Source of the DNA: Ignavibacteriales bacterium
GTDB taxonomy: Bacteria; Bacteroidota; Ignavibacteria; Ignavibacteriales; Melioribacteraceae
NCBI GenBank assembly: GCA_020061355.1
Contig: JAGUYK010000039.1
Location: 38,490-102,489, forward strand
Length of the DNA stretch: 64,000 bases
Direction of reading: 5' to 3'
Within the stretch, counting starts at the first letter, position 1. Each line of letters opens with the position of its first letter. The position numbers were made by a program, and so were the translations under genes. A model generated the notes under the pieces. That model did not search any database, was not told the origin of the DNA, and was given only the letters and a program-made list of their open reading frames with translations. This document shows positions 46,599-56,005 of the stretch, one piece after another.

Positions 46599-48337
46599 AT
46601 ATAAAGACTTTAAGCCCGTTAATATGGTTAATGTTATTCATAAACATTTTGCCGCAAAATAATGAAGGTCCCTTCGAAATTGCCAAATCTATTGCAGAAA
46701 GAATTATTAATGATACATCAATCGAACTGAAACAAGTCATTCAAAAACCACAGCTCGATATTCAGGTGATTGATTTCAAAAAGGTTTTTGGCGAAAATTC
46801 CCGCGGAATTTCTTACGCCTTATCTGCATTAAGTTGCGAGGAGGATAAAATATTAAAATTTGGCTTGAGCTATAACTCACCTGTGAAAATATGGGTAAAT
46901 GATAACCTTGTTTTTGAGAACAAAAACAGTAGTAAATTCTATTTTAAGGAAATTGCTTACACAATATTTGAATTCCAAGACACATTAGAAATCCGATTGA
47001 ACAAAGGGAAGAATAAAATACTTGTTAAGACTTTTTCTGATGGCATTAGTAACAAAATATATTTGAGAGAAATATCTAAAGCCGAATTGCCGGTTCGAAC
47101 AAAATTTGTTGATCCGCTCGAAGTAATAAACAACAACTGGGTTTATACCGGTAATTATTATCCGGAAAACGGACGAGGAATGGATGAGGTATTCCCTCCG
47201 GAAGTTTCAATCGATAAGTTTTACAATTACGGAAATAAAATTTATACATGGCAGATACCACCACCTAACATTTTATGCGAGATAGAGATTAAGGAGGATG
47301 CTGTGTATAAGCGCGAATCTTATGCTGAATGGATGTATCCTAATGGAACCGTTCTCTTCAGCATCAATTATCTTGCTCAAGCTGTGAATGACAAGACTTA
47401 TTCCGATTTTACAAAAAAAATATGTGATTTTACTTTAGAGAATTATGGACTATTCCAAAAGCAATACTTTGAATTAGACGGCTTCCGTTCTTCAAATCAC
47501 CGGTTATTCAGAATGAGTATGTTGGATGATGCATCCGGACCGGCTCTTCCTTTCATTCAGCTTATGCTCAAAAAAAATGGAGATGAGTATGAAGACATTT
47601 TGAGTTCTGTTCTGGAATATCTTTCAAATGGGCAATCAAGATTGAAAGATGGAACCTTATGCAGACCTGAACCGGATAAAATGACTGTATGGGCAGACGA
47701 TCTATTTATGTCGGTACCATTTCTAGTTAGAGCAGCTAAAATTTACAATGAAAAAAAATATTATGACGACGCTGCACGGCAGATAATTAACTTTAATAAA
47801 TATTTATTTGATACAACCATGAACTTGTATAAACATGCCTGGTTCGATTATTCAAAAGAAAAATCGGTCGCCTTTTGGGGCAGAGCAAATGGATGGGTAA
47901 TATGGGCAACTACTGAAGCATTATTGAACATACCGAAGACACATAAAGATTATAAAACAATTAAAAAAATATTTAGCCGGCATATCGACGGTTTAATCAA
48001 AGTTCAGAATGAAGATGGTATGTGGCACCAGGTTTTGGACAGAAAGGATTCATTTAAAGAAACTTCATGCACAGCAATGTTTATAATTGGATTAACAAGA
48101 GGAATTAAAAACGGCTGGATAAGTAAATCCTATGAAAAAAATCTATTAAGTGCATGGAATGCTTTGAAGCAAAGAATAACAAGTGAGGGTATTGTTAAAG
48201 ATATAACACGGGGAACAGGGGTAGGATTTGATCTTGAATTTTATTTCAGCCGTCAGCGTTTTGATAACGATCCGCGAGGACTTGGTGCGGTTATTACTGC
48301 GGCAACAGAAATAGGAAAATATCTTGGGAATAAATAA
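46595..48337 (+). CDS. GH105-type unsaturated uronyl hydrolase with N-terminal beta domain
   Basis: A protein of 580 residues with a signal peptide (ending NILPQNN). Residues about 60-160 form a beta domain (LSYNSPVKIWVNDNLVFENK) like the one at the end of the preceding GH20. The catalytic (alpha/alpha)6 barrel follows, with the GH105 signatures GTLCRPEPDKMTVWADDLFM, SVAFWGRANGWVIWA, ETSCTAMFIIG and NDPRGLGAVITAATE. GH105 enzymes hydrate the 4,5-unsaturated uronic acid left by polysaccharide lyases and so release the sugar. Its ATG overlaps the GH20 stop (ATGA). Confidence 0.85.
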   Translation: MNIKTLSPLIWLMLFINILPQNNEGPFEIAKSIAERIINDTSIELKQVIQKPQLDIQVIDFKKVFGENSRGISYALSALSCEEDKILKFGLSYNSPVKIWVNDNLVFENKNSSKFYFKEIAYTIFEFQDTLEIRLNKGKNKILVKTFSDGISNKIYLREISKAELPVRTKFVDPLEVINNNWVYTGNYYPENGRGMDEVFPPEVSIDKFYNYGNKIYTWQIPPPNILCEIEIKEDAVYKRESYAEWMYPNGTVLFSINYLAQAVNDKTYSDFTKKICDFTLENYGLFQKQYFELDGFRSSNHRLFRMSMLDDASGPALPFIQLMLKKNGDEYEDILSSVLEYLSNGQSRLKDGTLCRPEPDKMTVWADDLFMSVPFLVRAAKIYNEKKYYDDAARQIINFNKYLFDTTMNLYKHAWFDYSKEKSVAFWGRANGWVIWATTEALLNIPKTHKDYKTIKKIFSRHIDGLIKVQNEDGMWHQVLDRKDSFKETSCTAMFIIGLTRGIKNGWISKSYEKNLLSAWNALKQRITSEGIVKDITRGTGVGFDLEFYFSRQRFDNDPRGLGAVITAATEIGKYLGNK

Positions 48338-48378
48338 AATCAAGATCAAGATCAGGGAATTAAAGAAGGAATTGATTA

Positions 48379-49137
48379 ATGAAGAATTTTAACGTTGACC
48401 GGCTTAGTGTTGTAATTGCCGAGGAAAGAAAAGAACTTGGGGCTTTGGCAGCAGATAATATTAGCGGATTAATAAATAGTCTGTTACAGATTAAAGATAA
48501 TATAAGGATTATTTTTGCGGCAGCACCATCGCAAAACGAGTTTTTATATGAGCTTATCAAGTCCAAAAATATTGATTGGTCAAAAATAACCGCATTTCAT
48601 ATGGATGAGTATATCGGACTTCCATCAGGCTCGAATCAATTATTCAGCAAATATCTGTCAGACAATATTTTTTCAAAATTTAATTTTAAAAAAGTAAACC
48701 TGATTGACTCCAGGGCAATAAGCATTGAGAAAGAATGTGAGCGATATGAAAAATTGTTAAAAGAAAATGTTATTGATATTGTCTGTATGGGTATAGGTGA
48801 AAACGGACATATAGCTTTTAATGATCCTCCAGTTGCCGATTTTAAGGATAAGAAATTTGTTAAGACCGTTGAACTTGATTTTGAATCCAGACAGCAGCAG
48901 GTAAACGATGGCTGTTTCAGTAACATTGATGAAGTTCCAAAGTCAGCAATTACCCTAACAGTCCCGGCACTTATGTCCGGTAATCATTTATCTATTTCTG
49001 TTCCCGGCAATAGAAAAGCAGAAGCTGTTAAGAATGCCCTTTATGGCGAGATATCTACAAACTGTCCAGCATCGATTTTAAGAACTCATCCTAATACTAT
49101 TCTCTATCTTGATAATGAATCATCGAGTTTGTTATGA
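48379..49137 (+). CDS. nagB: Glucosamine-6-phosphate deaminase
   Basis: A NagB-family enzyme of 252 residues (E. coli NagB 266). It contains the motifs FHMDEYIGLP and MGIGENGHIAFNDPP with the catalytic Asp and His, and a late LTVPALMSGNHLSISVPG. It converts glucosamine-6-phosphate to fructose-6-phosphate and ammonia in the cytoplasm. Its presence inside the glycan locus is the best evidence that hexosamine is a main product. The deacetylase NagA and a GlcNAc kinase are not in the window and must be encoded elsewhere. Its stop overlaps the next ATG. Confidence 0.92.
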   Translation: MKNFNVDRLSVVIAEERKELGALAADNISGLINSLLQIKDNIRIIFAAAPSQNEFLYELIKSKNIDWSKITAFHMDEYIGLPSGSNQLFSKYLSDNIFSKFNFKKVNLIDSRAISIEKECERYEKLLKENVIDIVCMGIGENGHIAFNDPPVADFKDKKFVKTVELDFESRQQQVNDGCFSNIDEVPKSAITLTVPALMSGNHLSISVPGNRKAEAVKNALYGEISTNCPASILRTHPNTILYLDNESSSLL

Positions 49138-51689
49138 AAAATTTGACCCATCATATAGCTGGAATATTGCTTCTAATACTTTTTGTTTCTTCAGTAATTC
49201 TCTCTCAAGAAAAAATTCTTGAAAGAAAACCATTGACATTTGATTTCGGATCAAATAACTCATCAAAGTATTTAAATTCTGTTATTGTAGATGAAAACAC
49301 AAAATATGATTTGATATACGGTTATGGTTGGGTTATTCCCCCCAATTATTCATTTGAACGAATTGGTTTTAGAGGTACAACACTCCGCAATGATCTTACA
49401 AAAGACGGTGTAACCGGAAAAGAAATTGAATTCAAAGTAAATATTCCATCAGGTAAATGGTGGTTTACTTTCTGGATGGAGGCTGGAAATGATTATACAA
49501 ATTCGGCAATTTTGAAAATCAATGGTGAAGCAAAGAAAATAGATTGGTTCCGAATTAAAGCCGGTGAAGAAGGTGAATCACAGCAGATGAAACTTTATCG
49601 TGTTTATCATTCCTTATCAGAAATCGGTGAAGGAGGATTTACATTAAATCTAAACGGAGGCAATGACTCAATCCGCATTCATGGAGTTACACTAATTCCA
49701 TTTGAAGAACCGGTTTCAGAGTTACATCTAAAATATGATAGGATAGTAAAGGAAGCCGGGAAATATAAATCGAAAATTTCTTTGTTCGATCTCGCCAAAT
49801 ATTTAATGGAACAGGCAGTAATCAATCCAAACGATTCATATACATACTATTTATTTCAGCAGACATCTTTATTTGCAGAAGCTGATCGTCTTCTTAGTAT
49901 GATGGGCTGGGAGTGGGCTTCGCAGATAACAGGTCTTGGAATTTTCGACCGGCTTCATCAAGTAATTTGTTTGCTTGACGCACAATTAGAACACAACTAT
50001 AATCATCTTAATCCCTTTAGAGAACGGGCTCTCTGGATGAGAGGCAAACTTGGCTACGATCTTAATCTTCAAAGAGGCGGAGAGCATGAAAAGGAAATTG
50101 CTGAAAAGGATTTAGCGGAACTTTATAAAATTTATGATGATGATGAAAATCTTTCTATGTTTAATGGAGATGTAATTGATCAACCGGATTATTGCGATTG
50201 CTCGATGGTGAATGAAGAAGCGCCTGAATGGTCAATATTACAACGGGAATTGATCTGCAGATTAAGCAGTGAAATTAAATGGTGGGTCACAGAACGGCAA
50301 GCTCCCAATGGTGAATTTGGCGGCAAAATTGGTGATGACGTGGAATTGTTAAGATGGTGGACACCGTTTCTACTAACAGGAAATAAAAATGCCGTAAAAG
50401 GTTGGAAAAAACTTGCTGACGAAGTTTGGAAAAGCCCGAAAGTTTATATGGGGTATTCCAGATTTCCGATTGATGTTGAACATGCGGCAGAATTTATTTC
50501 CGATTCAACGCCCGAACTTTTATTTGTGGACGAAGATTCTACTTATTTCAAAAGACTACTTTATACTGCAAATTATTTTGAAAATCTCTGGTCGGTGAAA
50601 AATAAATTCGGCAGAAGATTTTTTAAGTCCGCTTGGTTCGGTTCTACTGATGTTGATGAAAGACCACCCCGTAACCGTGATGTTGATTATAATACGCGTG
50701 CATTGAAACCGCTCCGGTACATTGCGTGGTCATCGAGGAATCCGCACTTCATAAATCTTCTTAATGAATGGTCGGAAGCATGGTTATATGTAGCATTCAA
50801 AACCGATAAAGGTAAACCAAGAGGAATAATCCCATCATCTGTAAGAGGTTACGATGAAGCTATCAATGGCGATGGAGAGAGCTGGTACCGCTCGGACATG
50901 CTGTGGGATTATTTTGACTGGGCACATTCCGTAGGATCAATGATTCTCGATCAGCTTTTCTTTACATATTCATTAAATGGAAATAAAAAATTATTGGAAC
51001 CGATAACTCTTTCACTTGAACTGATTAATAAGAATTACGAAAAAGTGGCACAGATTAATAACTTCTCCGAAGGAAGCGAAGAATGGACTGTTAACAAATT
51101 AATTTCGAAAAGTAATTTTTGGGATGTAATTGGTAAATGGAGACTAAATACTAATAATCGAAAGTACGATTCATTATTAATGCAATTCGGTAACGAGTAC
51201 ACTAAATATCGATTAAGTAAAAATGGGAATTATTTGATTGCTGGACTAAATAAGGCGCTTGAAGAAGTCCGTTACAACACTCCATTGCGCACAACATTAG
51301 TATTACACACCGATAGAGTCAGAACTAAAGGAGCCGATTTACTTAAAGCTATGTTGACCGGCGATGGAACTCCGGAAGGAAGTTCGCCCTATTATGCGGT
51401 AACGTGGGAAAATACAAATAATAATTTTACAGCATTGGTTACTGATTCGGACAAAAATAAATTGTTTTTAGACCTTTTTTCATTTGATAAAAAAGAACAG
51501 AATATAATTGCAAGAGTCTGGCAATTAGGTAATGGTGAATACAGTTTAACTTATAAGAATAAAGATGGAAAAGTGGTGAATAAAGAATTGCTGACAATTA
51601 ACAAAGTTGGACAGAGAATAAATTTATTGATTCCGTCAAATCAATTGGTTACTGTTGAAATAAAGAAAACGACTACTGATAAGAAATAA
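49134..51689 (+). CDS. Secreted malectin-like plus (alpha/alpha)-toroid protein of unknown family
   Basis: A protein of 851 residues with a signal peptide (ending SVILSQEK). Residues about 30-200 form a beta-sandwich resembling a malectin/galactose-binding domain (PLTFDFGSNNSSKYLN, ALKINGE-like strands, GGFTLNLNGGNDSIRIHGV). The middle (about 210-640) is a Trp-rich helical region with toroid-like segments and acidic clusters (FGGKIGDDVELLRWWTPFLL, DVDERPPRNRDVDYNTRALKP). The last 200 residues are beta-rich. I do not recognise the family. Candidates are a polysaccharide lyase or a glycoside hydrolase of clan GH-L/M shape. It overlaps nagB by four bases. Confidence 0.5.
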   Translation: MKNLTHHIAGILLLILFVSSVILSQEKILERKPLTFDFGSNNSSKYLNSVIVDENTKYDLIYGYGWVIPPNYSFERIGFRGTTLRNDLTKDGVTGKEIEFKVNIPSGKWWFTFWMEAGNDYTNSAILKINGEAKKIDWFRIKAGEEGESQQMKLYRVYHSLSEIGEGGFTLNLNGGNDSIRIHGVTLIPFEEPVSELHLKYDRIVKEAGKYKSKISLFDLAKYLMEQAVINPNDSYTYYLFQQTSLFAEADRLLSMMGWEWASQITGLGIFDRLHQVICLLDAQLEHNYNHLNPFRERALWMRGKLGYDLNLQRGGEHEKEIAEKDLAELYKIYDDDENLSMFNGDVIDQPDYCDCSMVNEEAPEWSILQRELICRLSSEIKWWVTERQAPNGEFGGKIGDDVELLRWWTPFLLTGNKNAVKGWKKLADEVWKSPKVYMGYSRFPIDVEHAAEFISDSTPELLFVDEDSTYFKRLLYTANYFENLWSVKNKFGRRFFKSAWFGSTDVDERPPRNRDVDYNTRALKPLRYIAWSSRNPHFINLLNEWSEAWLYVAFKTDKGKPRGIIPSSVRGYDEAINGDGESWYRSDMLWDYFDWAHSVGSMILDQLFFTYSLNGNKKLLEPITLSLELINKNYEKVAQINNFSEGSEEWTVNKLISKSNFWDVIGKWRLNTNNRKYDSLLMQFGNEYTKYRLSKNGNYLIAGLNKALEEVRYNTPLRTTLVLHTDRVRTKGADLLKAMLTGDGTPEGSSPYYAVTWENTNNNFTALVTDSDKNKLFLDLFSFDKKEQNIIARVWQLGNGEYSLTYKNKDGKVVNKELLTINKVGQRINLLIPSNQLVTVEIKKTTTDKK

Positions 51690-51716
51690 TTTGAAAATAT
51701 TAAGAGGGGAATCGAG

Positions 51717-53174
51717 ATGATGAAGAGACTTCTTCTGCTTATTGTTGTTGTTATCGGATTATTCGCTTGCACTAATGGTTCAAGAATTATTCCTCGGTTG
51801 GAGCGAGAACCAAAACTTATATACCCTGTTGAAGCAATAGAAAAACAAATTGAAGGAAATGTTGAATTATTATTGCTGGTCAATTGCGAGGGTAATGTAA
51901 AAGATGTTAGGATAAAAAATAGTTCAGGATACAGATCTCTTGATGAAGCTGCTCTTAAGTATGGTCGTAGACTGAAATATTTTCCAATAACAGAAATAAC
52001 CACGGGCGGGGAAGTATGGATTGATACTAAAGTGATCTTTGTTCTTAACCGGAATGAGAAAGTTGAACCATCTTATGTCGGTAAAGTTTGGGAAAGTGAA
52101 AAGGAAACCTGGACTGATCCCGAGTTCGGGCATGAAATTACTAAATGGACCTCAGAAGAATTTGAAAGCTGGCATCTTTATTTCAATGTAGAATCATTTA
52201 TTGATGAAAATAATCTAATCATTTATTCAACACGTGCCGGCGGTATTAATTTGTTTAGGCTAAACTTACTCGATGGAACAATCAAACAGTTTACATATCA
52301 CAAAGGTCGGGTTGGATCAGTCTGGCATATTCCAGAATTGAAAAAAGTCTGGTACGAAATTGAAAATTCAATTCGTGAGTTGAATTATGAAACAATGGAA
52401 GACAAACTTGTTTTTTCTGATGATAAAGTTGATATAAGAGCATTTACAGTTACATGCGACTCTAAATATCTTATCAACTCAATAAATAAGAACCCCGGGT
52501 GGAGTAAAGATAACAGCACCGGTCCATATGCCATTATGCGTTATGATTTTGAGAAGAAGGAAGTAAAACAAATTTCTCCGGATTATGGATTCACAATAAA
52601 TCATTTACAAGCTTCGCCAACAGATCCCAACCTTGTTATTTATGCATGGCAGCATCAGTACAGAGAAGACGGTGCGGGGATTGTAGGAAATACACCAATT
52701 AGAATTTGGTGGTTAAATGTTAATGGGAATGATGGTGGTCCGGTAATTCCGCAGGAATTCGGATTACACCGCACACATGAGTTCTGGTTATATGATGGCT
52801 CACGTATCGGGTATTCTGCGCGTTATATGTTTGGACCGAATCAGGGTAAACAATTTTTAGGTTCATGTAAATATGACGGTTCCGATAATTTTATGTTTGA
52901 TGCACCCGTTGGGCCAGCTCACTCTCAAATTTATAAAGATAACAAGCATTGGGTAGCTGATCAGAATGATGGTATGATATTAACATTATGGACTTTTGAA
53001 AGAGATAAAGTTCTGAAAGAAGAAAAATTATTCAGACACAATTCTTCGTGGGATGGGCAGCCGGGTCATCCGCATCCCCATTTTAGTCCGGACGGAAAAT
53101 ATATTGTATTTGGCACGGATATGTCAGGCTCACCGCAAGTATATACAGTGAAAATTAATTTGGACAAAAAATAA
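51717..53174 (+). CDS. Lipoprotein fusing TonB C-terminal domain to oligogalacturonate-lyase-like propeller
   Basis: A protein of 485 residues with a lipobox (GLFACTNG). Residues about 30-112 match a TonB C-terminal domain (LIYPVEAIEKQIEGNVELLL, ending VWIDTKVIFVLN). From about 115 a seven-bladed propeller resembling PL22 oligogalacturonate lyase follows, with THEFWLYDGSRIGYS, PAHSQIYKDNKHWV and the closing HPHPHFSPDGKYIVFGTDMSG, whose histidines fit the metal site of that family. PL22 enzymes cleave uronate disaccharides by beta-elimination. Linking this to a TonB domain is unusual. It has a strong AGAGGGGA ribosome-binding site. Confidence 0.75.
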   Translation: MMKRLLLLIVVVIGLFACTNGSRIIPRLEREPKLIYPVEAIEKQIEGNVELLLLVNCEGNVKDVRIKNSSGYRSLDEAALKYGRRLKYFPITEITTGGEVWIDTKVIFVLNRNEKVEPSYVGKVWESEKETWTDPEFGHEITKWTSEEFESWHLYFNVESFIDENNLIIYSTRAGGINLFRLNLLDGTIKQFTYHKGRVGSVWHIPELKKVWYEIENSIRELNYETMEDKLVFSDDKVDIRAFTVTCDSKYLINSINKNPGWSKDNSTGPYAIMRYDFEKKEVKQISPDYGFTINHLQASPTDPNLVIYAWQHQYREDGAGIVGNTPIRIWWLNVNGNDGGPVIPQEFGLHRTHEFWLYDGSRIGYSARYMFGPNQGKQFLGSCKYDGSDNFMFDAPVGPAHSQIYKDNKHWVADQNDGMILTLWTFERDKVLKEEKLFRHNSSWDGQPGHPHPHFSPDGKYIVFGTDMSGSPQVYTVKINLDKK

Positions 53175-53189
53175 AGAGGTAACAAAGAA

Positions 53190-54548
53190 ATGAAAGCAAA
53201 AGGAATTTTAATCTCGTTCTTAATGATAATCAGTTTGTTAGAATTACCTGCCCAGGAAAACTGGAGAGCATTATTCAATGGAAAAGATCTATCCGGCTGG
53301 GAACCGATTAATGGTTATGCAAAATTTTATGTACAGGATGGAATCCTTGTCGGTGAAGCAGTGGTTGGATCGCCAAATTCTTTCCTTTGTACGAAAGAAA
53401 AATTTTCAGACTTCATACTTGAGTTCGAAGTTAAAACAGATCCGAAGTTGAATACGGGAGTCCAATTCAGAAGCGAAAGTAATAAGGATTACATGAATGG
53501 GAGAGTATACGGTTATCAGGTGGAAATCGACCCATCGGATAGAGCTTGGAGCGGCGGTATTTATGACGAGGCACGTCGAGGATGGATTTATACACTCGAT
53601 GAAAATCCAAATGGAAGAAAAACCTTTAAGAACGGTCAATGGAATAAAGTACGGGTTGAGGCAATTGGTAATTCTATACGAACATGGATTAACGGTATTG
53701 CATGTGCGGATATAATTGATAATACGACGAGTGTAGGATTAATCGGCTTACAGGTTCACGATATCAAAAATGATCCGGCTAAAAACGGAATTAAAGCAAT
53801 GTGGCGGAATATCAACATAATGACCAATAATTCTGAAAAGTACAAATCGCCTGCTGAAAATATTCCTCAATACAATTATATATCTAATACAATTTCTGAT
53901 TACGAAAAAGAACAGGGCTGGAAATTATTATGGGATGGTAAAACAACTGAAGGATGGCGGGGAGCTAAACTTGAAACTTTTCCGGAATATGGCTGGGAAA
54001 TAAAAGATGGTGTCTTAAAAGTATTACCTTCAGGTGGCGCTGAATCGAGAAACGGTGGTGATATTATTACAACCCAAAAATACAAGAATTTCGAATTGAT
54101 AGTCGATTTCAAAATCACAGAAGGCGCTAACAGTGGAATAAAATATTTTGTTGATGCAGAATTAAATAAGGGAGAAGGTTCCGCAATTGGATGCGAATAC
54201 CAAATTCTTGATGATGCAAAACATCCCGATGCAAAACTTGGTGTTGCGGGGAACAGAACATTAGGCGGGCTATACGATTTAATTTCTCCTATTAATAAAA
54301 GGTTTAATGGAATCGGTCAATGGAACCGTGCAAGAATTATTGTAAATGATAATCATGTTGAACATTGGCTTAATGGATTCAAGGTCGTTGAGTATGTTCG
54401 AAGCACGCAGATGTGGCGCGCATTGGTTGCTTACAGCAAATATAATGTATGGAAAAGTTTCGGAGAGTTTAAAGAAGGACATATTCTACTTCAGGACCAC
54501 GGGGATGAGGTTTCGTTTATGAATATTAAAATCAGAGAATTAAATTAA
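53190..54548 (+). CDS. Secreted protein with two DUF1080 (3-keto-glycoside hydrolase-type) domains
   Basis: A protein of 452 residues with a signal peptide (ending LLELPAQEN) and two copies of the DUF1080 concanavalin-like fold. The first runs about 25-210 ([49 protein letters not shown]). The second runs about 240-450 ([57 protein letters not shown]). Some DUF1080 proteins cleave 3-keto-disaccharides formed by an oxidoreductase, and such an oxidoreductase is the next gene, 13 bp away. Which copy is catalytic cannot be decided here. Confidence 0.82.
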   Translation: MKAKGILISFLMIISLLELPAQENWRALFNGKDLSGWEPINGYAKFYVQDGILVGEAVVGSPNSFLCTKEKFSDFILEFEVKTDPKLNTGVQFRSESNKDYMNGRVYGYQVEIDPSDRAWSGGIYDEARRGWIYTLDENPNGRKTFKNGQWNKVRVEAIGNSIRTWINGIACADIIDNTTSVGLIGLQVHDIKNDPAKNGIKAMWRNINIMTNNSEKYKSPAENIPQYNYISNTISDYEKEQGWKLLWDGKTTEGWRGAKLETFPEYGWEIKDGVLKVLPSGGAESRNGGDIITTQKYKNFELIVDFKITEGANSGIKYFVDAELNKGEGSAIGCEYQILDDAKHPDAKLGVAGNRTLGGLYDLISPINKRFNGIGQWNRARIIVNDNHVEHWLNGFKVVEYVRSTQMWRALVAYSKYNVWKSFGEFKEGHILLQDHGDEVSFMNIKIRELN

Positions 54549-54561
54549 CCGGAGAGTTAAA

Positions 54562-55920
54562 ATGAAAAATACAAGAAGGGAATTCATAAAAAAGTCGGCA
54601 TTAGCTGCTGCAGGTGCTGCTTTGGCTTCAACCGGATTGAACGCTAAAAGTTATGCAAGAATTATTGGTGCAAATGATAGAGTTGCTGTTGGACTTGTCG
54701 GTTTTTCTGATAGATCGAAACAATCCTTAATCCCTGCATTCATGAGCTATGCTGATAAAATGAACTTTGAGATAAAAGGTGTATCCGATATATGGAATAG
54801 AAGAAGAAATGAGAGCATTGAATTTTTCAAAAAAGAATATGGAAAAAATATAATTACATATTTGAATAATGATGAACTCTATAATGATAAAGATATTGAT
54901 GCCGTTATTATATCGACTGCGGATTTTCAACATGCACTTCATACGGTTGAAGCTGCAAATAATAAGAAAGATGCGTATGTGGAAAAACCGTTTGCAGAAA
55001 CGATGGAAGATAACCGCCTTGCACTTAAAGCAGTAAAAGAATCTGGAATAATTTGCCAGATCGGATCCCAAAGAAGAAGTGGACCCAATTACCATAAAGC
55101 ATTCGAGTTTATTAAATCCGGAAAGTTTGGTGATATTAAAATGGTTGAGATGACCTGGAATGTGAATCAGCCGGGCAGATGGCGCAGACCCGATTTAGTT
55201 TCTACCATAAAAGAGAGTGATACAGATTGGAAAAGATATATTATGAACCGTCCATATGAAAGTTGGGATGCAAGAAAATATGTTGAGTATAGATTATTCT
55301 GGCCATATTCATCGGGAATACCAGGACAATGGATGTCTCATCAAATAGATACTGTGCATTGGTTTAGCGGATTGAGATTTCCGAGAAGCGTTACCGCTAA
55401 TGGCGGAATCTATATGTGGAACGATGGTCGAAAGAATTATGATGCTATGACTGCTGTTTTCGATTACGGTTCTGGAGACGATTTAACAAAAGGTTTTCAA
55501 GTATTATATTCTTCACGAATGTTTAATTCTGCAGGCGGAGTAAAAGAAATTTATTACTCCAATGGAGGAGAATTAAATTTAGATACGAACAAAGTTACAG
55601 CAACCGGCGGATTAACTGAGCAATTTGCAAAATCCATGAAAATGCAGCCAAACTTGCTTCCTGAAATTGATTTGGCTGTTGCTGATATAAAAGTTGAAAC
55701 TTCAGCAAATACAGGCGCCGATGTTATGACTTCACTTCATATGCTTAATTGGATGGAATGTATCCGTTCCCGCAAAGAACCAAACGGTCCGGTTGAAGCG
55801 GGCTATGACCACTCGGTTGCTAATATTATGGTTACTGCAGCACTGAGGACAAAAAAGTACGTGACGTTTGATAAAGTAAACCAGGAAGTTTTGGCGGATG
55901 GAAAAGTATTTCAATACTGA
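54562..55920 (+). CDS. Tat-exported Gfo/Idh/MocA-family oxidoreductase
   Basis: A protein of 452 residues with a twin-arginine signal (NTRREFIKKSALAAAGAALA), so it is folded and loaded with NAD(P) before export. The Rossmann part shows VAVGLVGFSDRS and DAVIISTADFQHALHTVEA, then the family signature DAYVEKPFAETMEDNRLALKA. The C-terminal alpha/beta domain has MSHQIDTVHWFSG, with His residues placed as in the active site. Exported members oxidise the 3-hydroxyl of glycosides. It lies between two-domain DUF1080 and GH28 genes. Confidence 0.85.
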   Translation: MKNTRREFIKKSALAAAGAALASTGLNAKSYARIIGANDRVAVGLVGFSDRSKQSLIPAFMSYADKMNFEIKGVSDIWNRRRNESIEFFKKEYGKNIITYLNNDELYNDKDIDAVIISTADFQHALHTVEAANNKKDAYVEKPFAETMEDNRLALKAVKESGIICQIGSQRRSGPNYHKAFEFIKSGKFGDIKMVEMTWNVNQPGRWRRPDLVSTIKESDTDWKRYIMNRPYESWDARKYVEYRLFWPYSSGIPGQWMSHQIDTVHWFSGLRFPRSVTANGGIYMWNDGRKNYDAMTAVFDYGSGDDLTKGFQVLYSSRMFNSAGGVKEIYYSNGGELNLDTNKVTATGGLTEQFAKSMKMQPNLLPEIDLAVADIKVETSANTGADVMTSLHMLNWMECIRSRKEPNGPVEAGYDHSVANIMVTAALRTKKYVTFDKVNQEVLADGKVFQY

Positions 55921-56005
55921 TCAATTTTCAGATTTATTATTTAATCATTGTAGAGGTTCTTTCATTCGATAAAAAAATAGAATGTTCACATAACAAAAAG
56001 CTAAT

